A DNA stretch of 64,000 bases from Bacteroidota bacterium (GCA_023415495.1 JAEZKK010000007.1:62001-126000), one strand, 5' to 3'; numbered from the stretch's first letter, positions 1-8,737 are shown. Notes: generated by a model from the letters alone, not told the origin. Program-made: numbers and translations.

Positions 1-189
1 GAATTTTTCTACGATTATCGTAAGACTACCCTATTAGATACTGATATTAATTTTGAGACAATGATTACTATGAAGGTTAATAAGTATCTCTCTACTTTCT
101 TACATGTACAAATGGTAATGAATAAGGACTTTAGTACTGCACTTCAGATAAAAGAACGTTTCGGTATTTCAATTCCGATAACTTTCTAA
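1..189 (+). CDS. C-terminal end of a DUF3078-like protein (5' truncated by window edge)
   Basis: An open frame enters from the window edge and ends at TAA 187-189, leaving 62 residues. The tail has the alternating pattern of a last pair of beta strands (MKVNKYLSTFLHVQMVM, then LQIKERFGISIPITF) and ends in an aromatic residue, as outer-membrane barrels do. The pattern 'K-NKYLS ... LQ-KE-FGI' resembles the end of the Bacteroidota DUF3078 family of predicted outer-membrane proteins. This rests on recall of the family pattern and only the tail is visible. Its stop overlaps the stop of the convergent small gene at 186. Confidence 0.5.
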   Translation, partial: EFFYDYRKTTLLDTDINFETMITMKVNKYLSTFLHVQMVMNKDFSTALQIKERFGISIPITF

Positions 190-407
190 TCGAAAATATT
201 CATCTGAAAAGAATCGAATAGACCTAATTGGTTTTCCATAGGAGGCTCTATTTGCTTAACATTTTCTGAAAGATATTCCTTTAAAATCTTTTTAATAGCA
301 GATTTATGAGCAATATCATTTAATGCACAGTATCTTTCCAATAATGCTTGGTCAGATTGGGATAACTTTATCTTATAAACTAAGGACTTAGTATTTTTCT
401 TTGTCAT
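186..407 (-). CDS. Small protein with two sliding-clamp-like C-terminal motifs
   Basis: A 73-residue protein; ATG at 407 is preferred over an in-frame TTG at 416. Residues 1-50 are basic and helical (MTKKNTKSLVYKIKLSQSD, later SAIKKILKEYL) and could form a ribbon-helix-helix-like or other small helical domain. The tail carries QLGLFD (60-65) and QMNIFD (68-73). QL-LF is the known consensus by which bacterial proteins dock on the beta sliding clamp (DnaN). Binding is inferred from the motif only. Family not recognised; could be a replication- or repair-associated accessory protein. It is convergent with the upstream partial gene (stops overlap) and divergent from kdsA. Confidence 0.7.
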   Translation of the reverse strand: MTKKNTKSLVYKIKLSQSDQALLERYCALNDIAHKSAIKKILKEYLSENVKQIEPPMENQLGLFDSFQMNIFD

Positions 408-424
408 TATTACCAATTTGAGTT

Positions 425-441
425 CAAAATTATTAATTTTG
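425..441. promoter_or_regulatory. Divergent -7 type promoter elements
   Basis: TAATTTTG occurs on the plus strand at 434-441 (towards kdsA) and on the minus strand at 432-425 (towards the small clamp-motif gene). Both fit the Bacteroidota -7 consensus TAnnTTTG. No -33 box at standard spacing was found, so the call is tentative. Confidence 0.3.
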
Positions 442-495
442 CAGATACAAACATACTAAAAAAGAGAATAATTACTAACAATCATTGTTGATATT

Positions 496-1299
496 ATGGA
501 ATTTTACAATAAACTTAAAGAAATAGGCGATAGTTTCTTCTTAATTGGAGGTCCTTGTGTGATTGAAGACAGAGAAACTCCTTTTGAAATAGCAGAGAAA
601 CTCAAAGAAATAACAAGCAGGCTTAATATAAACTATATTTTCAAGGCATCTTATCGCAAAGCTAATCGTTCAAGGTTAGATTCCTTTACAGGCATTGGAG
701 ATATTGAAGGCTTAGAGATACTTAAAGAAATATCTAAGAAGTATAATCTACCAGTAGTCACAGATATTCATAGTGCTGTTGAAGCTGATATGGCAGCTGA
801 ATACGTAGATATTCTTCAAATACCTGCTTTTCTTTGTCGTCAAACCGATTTGCTTGTAGCAGCTGCAAAGACCAATAAGATGGTGAATATCAAAAAGGGA
901 CAGTTTCTTTCTGCACAAAGTATGAAACATGTTGTTGAGAAGGTTAGAGAAAGCGGGAATGAAAAGATAATGCTAACTGATAGAGGGACAATGTTTGGCT
1001 ATCAGGATTTGATTGTGGACTTTAGAGCGATACCAATTATGCAGGAAAATAATGTCCCAGTAATTATGGATATTACTCATTCTTTGCAACAACCAAATCA
1101 AAGCTCAGGAGTTAGCGGGGGATTGCCACAAATGATAGAAACAATTGCTAAAGCATCTATTGCAGTTGGAGCTGATGGAATATTTATGGAGACCCATCCT
1201 AATCCTTCAATGGCAAAGAGTGATGGGGCAAATATGTTAGAGCTTTCAAAGGTTGAGGATTTACTTTCAAAGCTATTAAGAATAAAACAAGCATTATAA
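496..1299 (+). CDS. kdsA: 3-deoxy-8-phosphooctulonate (KDO-8-P) synthase
   Basis: Condenses phosphoenolpyruvate with arabinose 5-phosphate to give KDO-8-phosphate for the lipopolysaccharide inner core, in the cytoplasm. The 267-residue length is normal. Hallmarks are GGPCVIED (18-25), FKASYRKANRSR (49-60) and a late THSLQQP and METHPNP. The residue after GGP is Cys21; in this family a Cys here marks the metal-dependent class, while E. coli-type enzymes have Asn. No other LPS genes adjoin it. It ends at a strong hairpin terminator shared with the convergent gene. Confidence 0.95.
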   Translation: MEFYNKLKEIGDSFFLIGGPCVIEDRETPFEIAEKLKEITSRLNINYIFKASYRKANRSRLDSFTGIGDIEGLEILKEISKKYNLPVVTDIHSAVEADMAAEYVDILQIPAFLCRQTDLLVAAAKTNKMVNIKKGQFLSAQSMKHVVEKVRESGNEKIMLTDRGTMFGYQDLIVDFRAIPIMQENNVPVIMDITHSLQQPNQSSGVSGGLPQMIETIAKASIAVGADGIFMETHPNPSMAKSDGANMLELSKVEDLLSKLLRIKQAL

Positions 1300-1320
1300 T
1301 CTCAGTATATAAAATAAGAA

Positions 1321-1355
1321 AAGGCGTAATCGGAAGAATCTGATTACGCCTTTTT
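1321..1355. terminator. Bidirectional intrinsic terminator
   Basis: An 11-base-pair stem AAGGCGTAATC / GATTACGCCTT with a ten-base loop, followed by T's on the plus strand and by TTTTCTTATT on the minus strand. It lies between convergent kdsA and the secreted P-domain protein and can end both transcripts. Confidence 0.85.
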
Positions 1356-1375
1356 AAGTTTGCTATCTATAATAT

Positions 1376-4300
1376 TTATTTTAAAAGCTCAACAGCACCT
1401 TTTAATTCTACATCTCTAATAGGTCCTCGTCCAATAAATCTATAGAAATATGTACCTGTTGGAGAGTTTGTCAAAGCTGGATCCCAGAAGTCTTCCTTAT
1501 TTCTAATATCTTGTTTAAAGAATACTCTTCTTCCCAAACGATTATAAATTGCAAGTTCATTATCTGGGAATGCTTGACCTTCAATTAAGTTTTTAATGTA
1601 GAAGATATCATTTACTCCGTCACCATTAGGCGTTACAACTGTTGGGAAAAGTAATAAATCATTAATAATAGTAATTCTTTTTGAGATTGTATCATGGCAT
1701 TCGTAAACAAAACCACTTGGAGCATTATTAACACTATAAGCATCTAAGGTTACATAATAATCTCCATAGACAGGAGTCCCAGGAAGTGGCTTCCAAGTAT
1801 AAGAAGGCTCAAATCCAAACACATTTTCCCTGAGTTCTGGTGAACCATCATAAGCCTGAATACTCCAATGATACTGATTAGACGGATCCTTAGGAGTAGT
1901 AAGATTTACAAAATTAGCTGTTGGATAAGTAACTGAAGGATTATTTGGCAACCAACCAAAATCCGCAACAGGGCTTTTATATACATGAATAATATCTTCC
2001 TGAGGAATTGAATCTACACAACCATGCTCTGAGTAAACTTTTAATTTCAAATCATAGGTACCATAAGGCAGGGTGAAGACAGGGTTTTGGTCAAATTTTC
2101 TATAGTTTCCTATTGTCCATTCATACTTTTCTGCATTAGTTGAGGTACTTATCAATTGAAATTCGAAAGGTTCACATCCCTCAAGTGGGAATTTATCCAT
2201 TGAGAAAGAAGCCATAGCGGCTGGATGAACAATTAAATTAATACTATCCTCTCCATAGCAATAGGTTTTGCCATTAAAGTTAGCAACACTTGCAGTATAT
2301 TTAATTATTGAATTAGAATTAGGAAGAGTTTGTGCTATAATTTTCTGAGTATCCTCCCCACCTGGTTCCCACCTATAGGTTGTTGTTCCAAAAGGCAGTG
2401 GATTTCCTGCATCTAATTCCACACTCATTTGTTCACAAATTGCTGTATCAGGTCCGAGATTAACAACAGGGCTACAAACAACATCCATAGTAGTCACAGT
2501 ATCCCAAACACAGGCAAATCCATCAATAATTCTTATATCATAATGATATTTACCACATTCTTCAATTGGAGGAGCTAAAATAGATTCAACATTAGAATAT
2601 GGTTTCATAAATGGTCCAGTCCAAATAACTGTATCAATAGGCACTTGATAATTCCACATAACACTATCATTGATTGCTAATTCCATATACCAAGAAAAAA
2701 TAAATCCATTATCAATACCAGAATAATCGCAAACAGATAAGGTCCAATCACCATTCATAGGGCAACCAATTAAACTTGAGAAATTACCTATAGTTGACCC
2801 TGCACCTGGTCGATAATAACCTGAACTATCTGCTCTATTAGTAGAATCACAAGTGGTACAAGGAGTATTTGCCATTACCATAGGCTCTAATACAGAAATG
2901 GTAGGACACTGATTCAAAAGTCCTCTTTGGTTTTTAGTTCTAAGATTTGAAAAACAATAGAAAAAACCTTTACCAGGAATATTTGGAGGGTAAGCACAAG
3001 GAGTATAAGAATCATACATTGGATCAGAGTGATCAATACCTCCATAAGGCACTCCTAAGAAATTTCGCTGATTAGGGTCTTCTGTAGTTGGTGATTTAAG
3101 TACTGTAGTATTGCCATTTGGACATTCAATTAACATTTCAAAATCACCAAGAAAAGAATGTTCCATTTCCACACAAACAGCAGCAATATCATTTACAGAT
3201 TGTATTGTCATTCCTGAACGGAATTGGTCGAAAAATACCTTTGAATCATAACAAGCAGAACCTTCACCTAAATTACAATAAGGTCCGTCAGGGATAAATA
3301 CTATTGAGTCAACTTGTTTTCTAAACTCATTTTCATTTTTGATTGAGTCAACAATTACCGAAGAACCTGCTCCATAGCCCACCTTTAACATAAAAGTTTT
3401 ACCAGAACACATATCAGGAAGAGGTGCTACTGTTTTAATCGGATCTCTTGAAATTCTAACCCTTGTATCCAAAGAATTTTTACTTGAACATCCCCCATTA
3501 TTAGTATCTGTAATTACTAATTGGAGCTCATAACCATTTACCATTTCATACTTATGTCCAGCTTGGGGATCATAGTCAACAGAATATGGTGGAGAATCAT
3601 CTCCAAATCTCCAAGTATAAATACATGTTGTAGGTTTTTGTACAGGAACTCCTCCTACTATTTCATTGTCTGGGAAAAGTGGCTTTGCAACAAATATCAC
3701 TGAATCACCAGGGCATATATCAACAGCTTTATATTCTTGTAATTGGAATGCAGTCATTTGAGGATTCCAAATTGTATCTACTCCTTGTCCAACAGGTCTT
3801 GTAATAAAATTCCCATCTTTATCATATTTATAGAAAAAAGTATCTAATGAAGCTACTGGATATCTACATCGTTTTGTACATTCAATTAATCCTTTAAAGC
3901 CTGGAACTGCTTCAACGCCCGAATTGGATAAGGAATTTACTGTGTTAACCCTAATAGTTAAACATCCTGTAGTATCATAAAATGGAGAAGTAAAAGTATA
4001 TCCTTTAATAGTATTGCCATGAAAATCGTAGTTAATTCCAAGGTTTAGCTGTTTATCAGGATCAGTAATTGAACGCCCATAATAAATTTGCATATAAGAA
4101 TTTAATGCCATATTAAACTCTTCAAACTTAATTGAGATTTGCTCAGGTTTTGCTGTTGCAGAAGTAGGTCTTTCTGAACAAATAGTATAATAATAATCGT
4201 ATCCTACACCATGATTATTTATTACAGCAGTACCCATACCTGCATCATCACTAATATAATATTTAGTACTACTTCCACATGGCACATTAATTGTTTTATT

Positions 4301-4396
4301 GTTATTCAGAGAATTAAGCTTGTGCTCCGTTTGAGCAATAGCTTGGCTTCCAAACAAAAATACAATAAGACTAATTGCTAAAATAATTCGTTTCAT
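1376..4396 (-). CDS. Secreted P-domain / PKD protein with gliding-type C-terminal domain
   Basis: A 1006-residue exported protein. A signal peptide covers residues 1-21 (cut after SQAIA). PKD-like Ig folds lie near 215-320 and 725-810 (WRFGDDSPPY; KYEWTIGNYRKFDQNP). Residues about 390-580 resemble a proprotein-convertase P domain (VCVEMEHSFLGDFEMLIECP ... GFIFSWYMELAI). The end, about 917-1006, is the gliding motility-associated C-terminal domain (FPTVVTPNGDGVNDIF ... NRLGRRVF ... PTGTYFYRF), the kind used as a sorting signal by the type IX secretion system. It is probably a surface protein; no protease domain is visible. Its own promoter lies at 4425-4455. Confidence 0.85.
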   Translation of the reverse strand: MKRIILAISLIVFLFGSQAIAQTEHKLNSLNNNKTINVPCGSSTKYYISDDAGMGTAVINNHGVGYDYYYTICSERPTSATAKPEQISIKFEEFNMALNSYMQIYYGRSITDPDKQLNLGINYDFHGNTIKGYTFTSPFYDTTGCLTIRVNTVNSLSNSGVEAVPGFKGLIECTKRCRYPVASLDTFFYKYDKDGNFITRPVGQGVDTIWNPQMTAFQLQEYKAVDICPGDSVIFVAKPLFPDNEIVGGVPVQKPTTCIYTWRFGDDSPPYSVDYDPQAGHKYEMVNGYELQLVITDTNNGGCSSKNSLDTRVRISRDPIKTVAPLPDMCSGKTFMLKVGYGAGSSVIVDSIKNENEFRKQVDSIVFIPDGPYCNLGEGSACYDSKVFFDQFRSGMTIQSVNDIAAVCVEMEHSFLGDFEMLIECPNGNTTVLKSPTTEDPNQRNFLGVPYGGIDHSDPMYDSYTPCAYPPNIPGKGFFYCFSNLRTKNQRGLLNQCPTISVLEPMVMANTPCTTCDSTNRADSSGYYRPGAGSTIGNFSSLIGCPMNGDWTLSVCDYSGIDNGFIFSWYMELAINDSVMWNYQVPIDTVIWTGPFMKPYSNVESILAPPIEECGKYHYDIRIIDGFACVWDTVTTMDVVCSPVVNLGPDTAICEQMSVELDAGNPLPFGTTTYRWEPGGEDTQKIIAQTLPNSNSIIKYTASVANFNGKTYCYGEDSINLIVHPAAMASFSMDKFPLEGCEPFEFQLISTSTNAEKYEWTIGNYRKFDQNPVFTLPYGTYDLKLKVYSEHGCVDSIPQEDIIHVYKSPVADFGWLPNNPSVTYPTANFVNLTTPKDPSNQYHWSIQAYDGSPELRENVFGFEPSYTWKPLPGTPVYGDYYVTLDAYSVNNAPSGFVYECHDTISKRITIINDLLLFPTVVTPNGDGVNDIFYIKNLIEGQAFPDNELAIYNRLGRRVFFKQDIRNKEDFWDPALTNSPTGTYFYRFIGRGPIRDVELKGAVELLK

Positions 4397-4424
4397 ATAT
4401 ACTTTTTCCTTAAGTTACAAGTTA

Positions 4425-4455
4425 CAAAGATAATAATTTATATTATACAATACAA
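4425..4455 (-). promoter_or_regulatory. Promoter of the P-domain protein gene
   Basis: On the minus strand TATCTTTG (4432-4425) is preceded at 20 bases by TTG (4455-4453), close to the Bacteroidota TTTG-N19-TAnnTTTG promoter. It lies about 30 bases before the ATG at 4396. Confidence 0.5.
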
Positions 4456-4565
4456 TAATTACCGAAAGAATATTATAATTTACATCTTTTTCTCCACTAT
4501 AACAATGAAATTTTAAATAAGGTAAGTAATGGAATTTGACATTTTAGTATAAATAAATTGTTTTG

Positions 4566-4573
4566 TATCTTTG
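4566..4573 (+). promoter_or_regulatory. -7 element upstream of hisS
   Basis: TATCTTTG followed by C, 27 bases before the hisS start. It matches the Bacteroidota -7 consensus. A TTTG lies at 4535-4538, but the spacing of 27 is too long to call a -33 box. Confidence 0.45.
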
Positions 4574-4599
4574 CAATCGTTATCTACTAAAAATATATC

Positions 4600-5958
4600 A
4601 TGAATTATAGTGTTGTAAAAGGGACAAGGGATTTCCTCCCTAATCAGATGATAAAAAGAAATTATATCTTCAATTCGATTAAATCTATTTTTGAGCTACA
4701 TGGTTTCTGCCCTATCGAAACTCCATCAATCGAAAACCTTTCAACTCTTATGGGTAAATATGGCGAAGAGGGCGATAGACTAATTTATAAGATATTAAAT
4801 TCTGGAGATTTTCTAAAGGGAGTTGATTTATCAAACCCAAATGATATAAACTACAAACCACTAACCAACAAAATAGCTGAAAAAGGACTTAGATATGATT
4901 TAACAGTACCCTTTGCACGCTTTGTTGTAAATAATCGTAACGAAATAAATTTCCCTTTCAAGAGATACCAAATCCAACCAGTATGGAGAGCTGACAGACC
5001 TCAAAAAGGAAGATATAGAGAGTTTTATCAATGCGATGTAGATATAATAGGTAGCAATAGCTTATTGAATGAAATTGAACTATGCGAGATAATAGATGAG
5101 GTATTTGCAAAACTCAATCTTAATATCACAATAAAACTAAATAACAGAAAGATACTATCCTCGATATCTGAGATAATAGGCAAGCCAGAGATGCTAACAG
5201 AGATTACAGTCGCTATTGACAAAATAGAGAAGATTGGCTACGAGAAGGTAATTTATGAGCTATTAGAAAGAGGATTAGACCAAGAGGATATTAATAAGAT
5301 TGACCCAATACTAAAGCTATCTGGTAATAATAAGGACAAGATATCACAACTAAAAACCATATTATCTGAAAACGAAACAGGTCTAAAAGGAATCGAGGAA
5401 TTAGAAACAGTGTTTAATTCTATTGATAAACTAAATCTAAGTTCAAATATTGAATTCGATATAACCCTTGCAAGAGGACTGAACTATTATACAGGCTGTA
5501 TATTCGAAGTAAAAGCAAACGATTTTTCCATAGGCAGTATAACAGGTGGTGGAAGATATGACAACCTAACAGGAGTATTTGGATTAGACAATATGTCTGG
5601 AGTAGGAATATCATTCGGAGCTGACAGAATCTACGATTGCCTTGAAGCCTTAGACCTATTCCCAAAAGAGATAAACAATACAACAAAACTATTATTTATC
5701 AATTTCGGAGAAAGAGAAAGCCAGAAATGTATCGACTACGCAAGAGTTCTTAGAAAAAATAATATCTCAAGCGAAACATATCCTGACAAAGCAAAACTAC
5801 AAAAACAAATGAAATATGCAAACGACAAGAACATACCATTTGTAGCTTTGATAGGAGAAAGAGAGATAGAAGAAAACAAGATAATGGTAAAGAATATGAT
5901 TAGTGGCGAACAAACCCTAATGGATATTAATCAATTAATTGCAATTTTTAATTTGTAA
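4600..5958 (+). CDS. hisS: Histidyl-tRNA synthetase
   Basis: Charges tRNA-His in the cytoplasm. It is a class II synthetase of 452 residues with the expected N-terminal GTRDFLPN, motif 2 area RYREFYQCDVDIIG, the HisRS-specific ARGLNYYTG (about 290-298) and GGGRYDNL (about 318), followed by a C-terminal anticodon-binding domain. It is a single gene; downstream begins a 390-base patch of palindromes rather than another gene. Confidence 0.97.
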   Translation: MNYSVVKGTRDFLPNQMIKRNYIFNSIKSIFELHGFCPIETPSIENLSTLMGKYGEEGDRLIYKILNSGDFLKGVDLSNPNDINYKPLTNKIAEKGLRYDLTVPFARFVVNNRNEINFPFKRYQIQPVWRADRPQKGRYREFYQCDVDIIGSNSLLNEIELCEIIDEVFAKLNLNITIKLNNRKILSSISEIIGKPEMLTEITVAIDKIEKIGYEKVIYELLERGLDQEDINKIDPILKLSGNNKDKISQLKTILSENETGLKGIEELETVFNSIDKLNLSSNIEFDITLARGLNYYTGCIFEVKANDFSIGSITGGGRYDNLTGVFGLDNMSGVGISFGADRIYDCLEALDLFPKEINNTTKLLFINFGERESQKCIDYARVLRKNNISSETYPDKAKLQKQMKYANDKNIPFVALIGEREIEENKIMVKNMISGEQTLMDINQLIAIFNL

Positions 5959-5980
5959 ATTATTAATTGCTACGCACCCT

Positions 5981-6129
5981 CGTCATTGCATACCAATTTT
6001 TTAACGCCTATCGTCATTGAGCGTAAGTGTTGTTGTTTCACGTCATTGCGAGGGCGAAGCCCGAAGCAATCCAGAAAACCAATCCTACTTCCAATACTGG
6101 ATTGCTTCACCTTCGCCCTCGCAATGACG
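5981..6129. repeat. CGTCATTG repeats and a 33-base inverted repeat
   Basis: CGTCATTG occurs at 5981, 6012 and 6041. The last begins the left arm (6041-6074) of a near-perfect inverted repeat whose right arm is 6097-6129; the arms read CGTCATTGCGAGGGCGAAG and its complement, with a small mismatch near the middle and a 22-base loop. Palindromes of this GTCATTGCGAGG...GCAATCC type are scattered through many bacterial genomes. It could form a long hairpin after hisS. Base composition is clearly richer in G+C than the surroundings. Confidence 0.75.
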
Positions 6130-6188
6130 CAAAGCGTATAAAAATCCTGATTCTGATTAAATTAATTTAATTGATTGATAATAAACCA

Positions 6189-6327
6189 ACTTACATACTT
6201 CATGTGCTAACCATTTAATAATTAAGCAACTTACACACTTACACCCCTCTTAGTAAAGTGAAAGTATGTAAGTAGTTTAATAGGTACAGACTTGCACTAA
6301 GTCAAGAATGCTTAGTGCATAAGTCTG
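6189..6327. repeat. Two further inverted repeats after hisS
   Basis: A perfect 12-base inverted repeat pairs ACTTACATACTT (6189-6200) with AAGTATGTAAGT (6262-6273). A second pairs CAGACTTGCACTAAG (6287-6301) with CTTAGTGCATAAGTCTG (6311-6327), leaving a two-base bulge and a nine-base loop. No convincing gene lies between hisS and 6351. Confidence 0.6.
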
Positions 6328-6350
6328 CCCCTTTATTTATTAAAAACTTT

Positions 6351-6652
6351 TTATGGATTACTTTCTTCTAATGATTTTAGTTTTTTGTACTTAGATAATT
6401 TTCTTCCAACAGTAACATCAGAAATTCCCAACTCTAACCCAATTTCCTTATGCGTTAGTCCTTCCTCTTTCATTTTCATTATCTCCTCATACTCATATTC
6501 TATCGTCTCTCTTCTTTCCTTTTTCTGGGTTAGGAGTTAGTAGTGAGTGCGGGTTTCGAGGTTGTCGCTTCTTTTATTGGTGTGATGTAGAAAGAGTCAA
6601 GGTAGCCATATTTCTGAAATAGCTGGGAGTATTTTAAGTAGGTTTGGGGCAT
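6351..6652 (-). pseudogene. Frameshifted small helix-turn-helix gene
   Basis: Reading the minus strand, an ATG at 6652 opens a 40-codon frame (MPQTYLKYSQLFQKYGYLDS ...) that stops near 6530. A second frame, open from about there, continues to TAA 6351-6353 and contains a clear helix-turn-helix: KEEGLTHKEIGLELGISDVT, then VGRKLSKYK. The two frames join with one frameshift into about 100 codons. The HTH resembles those at the end of small DNA-binding and transposon-linked proteins, but the family is not certain. The start sits in the T-run of the neighbouring terminator, so expression is doubtful. Confidence 0.5.
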
Positions 6653-6682
6653 AAAAAAAGGCCATCTCAATTGAGACGACCT
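6652..6682 (-). terminator. Terminator of the Cbp1-family lipoprotein gene
   Basis: On the minus strand, a hairpin (6682-6659; arms AGGTCGTCTCAA / TTGAGATGGCCT with two mismatches) is followed by seven T's. It lies 29 bases beyond the stop of the gene at 6711. Confidence 0.65.
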
Positions 6683-6710
6683 AAATATTGTTTTGATTTT
6701 GGTTTATCTT

Positions 6711-7580
6711 TTAGTCAAGTAATATTACTAAGAATCTACTTTTCCCCCAGAATTGTTGTGCATTTTTGATTTCAATTGATGATGGTTTTTTAACATCGCC
6801 TTTAAATTCATAAGAAGTACTTGGGTGAGTAGTTAATATCTTTATTTTAGCCTCAGTTAATGGAATTTCATTTACTTTTCTAATATCTATCTTAGTGTAT
6901 TTAGATAGGTCTGAATCGCTATCAACTTTTGTTTTCTTTCCTATTCCTAAGAATCCACCTGTTGAATTAATTATTCCATCTGCTAATAATTCTTTCTTTG
7001 TACCAATAATGTAGTAAGCACTATTCTTTTCTGCTTCTATTTGTAGGATTTGTTGGTCTTTTACTTGGTTTTGTTTTGAAAGATTATCAATATTCTTGTT
7101 TAAGTTTTCAATAACAATTTTCTTTTCTTGCAATTCTGCAGTAAGAGCTTGTATTTGTGCTTCTTGTTCTGTGATACGAGTTTGTAGTTTTTCGATAAAT
7201 GAATTTAATTCCTTGTTCTTTCCATCATCTTTCTTAATCTTAGAATTCAAATTAGCTAATTTTTGTTTGTTAGCTGAAAGGATTTCATTGATGTCTTGAA
7301 TTTGTGTAGTAATACGTTGACGAGTATCTTTAGATACTTCTTTTGTATTATCTTTCAATTTGCTAACTGTACCATATTTTGAAGTAACCTCTGAAAGACT
7401 TTCTTCAATGGCATTTAATTCTTGGAATAAGGATTCTATTTCACTATCCTTTGCTTGTAAAACAGCTTGGATTGAATCTTGAAGCTTTTGTTGAGTGATA
7501 ATTTTTTCTTCAAGTTCTTTCTTACCACAAGAAGATACGATTAGTGCAATTACACTAAGAGCTAAGACTAATTTTTTCAT
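6711..7580 (-). CDS. Cbp1-family coiled-coil lipoprotein
   Basis: A 289-residue predicted lipoprotein: signal and lipobox IVSSC with Cys18, then a long coiled coil (about 20-185, rich in E/K/Q/L), then a compact C-terminal domain with YYIIGTKKEL, GGFLGIGKK, TKIDIR and LTTHPSTSYEF. This arrangement matches the Bacteroidota family named Cbp1 collagen-binding adhesin, where YYVIGT, GFIGIGK and THPSGSY are typical. Collagen binding is established for only some members and is not implied here. It is probably anchored in the outer membrane or facing the periplasm. It is transcribed alone, divergently from the thiamin operon. Confidence 0.85.
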   Translation of the reverse strand: MKKLVLALSVIALIVSSCGKKELEEKIITQQKLQDSIQAVLQAKDSEIESLFQELNAIEESLSEVTSKYGTVSKLKDNTKEVSKDTRQRITTQIQDINEILSANKQKLANLNSKIKKDDGKNKELNSFIEKLQTRITEQEAQIQALTAELQEKKIVIENLNKNIDNLSKQNQVKDQQILQIEAEKNSAYYIIGTKKELLADGIINSTGGFLGIGKKTKVDSDSDLSKYTKIDIRKVNEIPLTEAKIKILTTHPSTSYEFKGDVKKPSSIEIKNAQQFWGKSRFLVILLD

Positions 7581-7682
7581 TTTTCTTTGTATTTAATTTA
7601 AATATTTATTTTCTGGCATATAGATTAAACTATAAAAAAGCAAAAAAGTTTCATTTTTATCCTTTTAATAGAATAAAATTTC

Positions 7683-7690
7683 TATCTTTG
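7683..7690 (+). promoter_or_regulatory. -7 element of the thiamin operon
   Basis: TATCTTTG followed by CATTG, about 55 bases before the TPP riboswitch. No clear -33 box. Its position fits a transcript that begins with the riboswitch leader. Confidence 0.5.
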
Positions 7691-7744
7691 CATTGAATAA
7701 ACGCATAGGTATAATTATTATTGCAGTTTATATTAATTTTTTTA

Positions 7745-7825
7745 TTTGGGGTGCTTACTTTTTTTAAGTTAGCTGAGATTACACCCTTTGACAATTCAGG
7801 TAATGCTGAATATGGAAAGAGAAAG
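7745..7825 (+). promoter_or_regulatory. TPP riboswitch (THI element)
   Basis: The conserved core is present in order: GGGGTGC (7748-7754), GCTGAGA (7772-7778), ACACCC (7781-7786) followed by TTTGA, then CAGGTAATGCTG and GGAA. Together these are the known thiamin-pyrophosphate aptamer. It precedes eight thiamin genes, so high TPP should shut off the operon. A weak A/T stem with six T's follows at 7836-7857. Confidence 0.93.
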
Positions 7826-7835
7826 TCTTAATTCG

Positions 7836-7857
7836 AAAGTTTACCCTGAACTTTTTT
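7836..7857 (+). terminator. Possible riboswitch expression platform
   Basis: AAAGTT (7836-7841) can pair with AACTTT (7849-7854), followed by more T's. This is a short, weak stem, but it lies just after the TPP aptamer and before thiD, where a TPP-controlled terminator would be expected. Confidence 0.35.
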
Positions 7858-7878
7858 ACTGATTTAAAAATCATTGAA

Positions 7879-8724
7879 ATGAAGACTGATGTGAAAACTT
7901 ATAAATTTGCACTAACCATTGCAGGCTCTGATTCTGGAGGATGTGCAGGTATCCAAGCAGATATTAAAACCTTTAGCTCCTTAGGCGTTTTTGCAACTTC
8001 AGCAATTACTGCAATTACAGCTCAAAATACACAAAGGGTTAAAAGTATTCAACCAATTTCTCCTGAAATATTACGTGATCAAATAACATCTGTATTAGAG
8101 GATTTTGATATTGGGGCTATAAAAACAGGAATGCTTTTCAATGATGAAAACATGAAAATCATCTTTGAAACATATAGGGATAATATCCCTATGGTTGTTG
8201 ACCCTGTGATGATTGCAACTTCGGGAAGCAATTTAATTCAAGAAAAAAGTATTTTTTCAATTAAGAAATACCTCTACCCTATTGCAAGGGTTCTTACACC
8301 TAACCTTGACGAAGCATCTTATTTATTAGGAAAGAAACTCAATACAATAGAAGATATTGAACTTGCGTGTAAGGAGTTTGTTAATTCTCATGGGCTTTAT
8401 TCTGTATTAATTAAGGGTGGACATTTAAAAGATAGTAGCAATAAGTCTATTGATTTTTTCTACTCTAAGGAAAATAATAAGATACTAAGATTTGAAAGCG
8501 AAATGATTAATACCAATAATACTCATGGAACAGGTTGCACCCTAAGCTCTGCAATAGCTGCTTACCTGTGCCTTGGATATGATTTGGTGGATAGTATTGC
8601 AAATGCAAAGAATTATATTACAAAAGCAATAGAAAATTCAGCAGGCATATATATAGGTAAGGGAGAAGGGGGAGTAAACCATTTCCATGATCCTAAGAAA
8701 TTAGTAATTTGCGATAAAAAATAA
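7879..8724 (+). CDS. thiD: Hydroxymethylpyrimidine / phosphomethylpyrimidine kinase
   Basis: Phosphorylates HMP and HMP-phosphate to HMP pyrophosphate, the pyrimidine half of thiamin. The 281 residues show ribokinase-fold features: TIAGSDSGGCAGIQADIKTF near the start, VVDPVMIATSG, LTPNLDEA and the catalytic-loop THGTGCTLSSA (about 214-224). It is the first gene after the TPP riboswitch and leads thiS by 13 bases. Confidence 0.96.
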   Translation: MKTDVKTYKFALTIAGSDSGGCAGIQADIKTFSSLGVFATSAITAITAQNTQRVKSIQPISPEILRDQITSVLEDFDIGAIKTGMLFNDENMKIIFETYRDNIPMVVDPVMIATSGSNLIQEKSIFSIKKYLYPIARVLTPNLDEASYLLGKKLNTIEDIELACKEFVNSHGLYSVLIKGGHLKDSSNKSIDFFYSKENNKILRFESEMINTNNTHGTGCTLSSAIAAYLCLGYDLVDSIANAKNYITKAIENSAGIYIGKGEGGVNHFHDPKKLVICDKK

Positions 8725-8737
8725 CACATATTTAAAA

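Noticed and set aside
6351..6652. Intact transposase
   Set aside because: Only an HTH-bearing fragment with a frameshift is present; no catalytic domain (Y1 or DDE) can be read in any frame.
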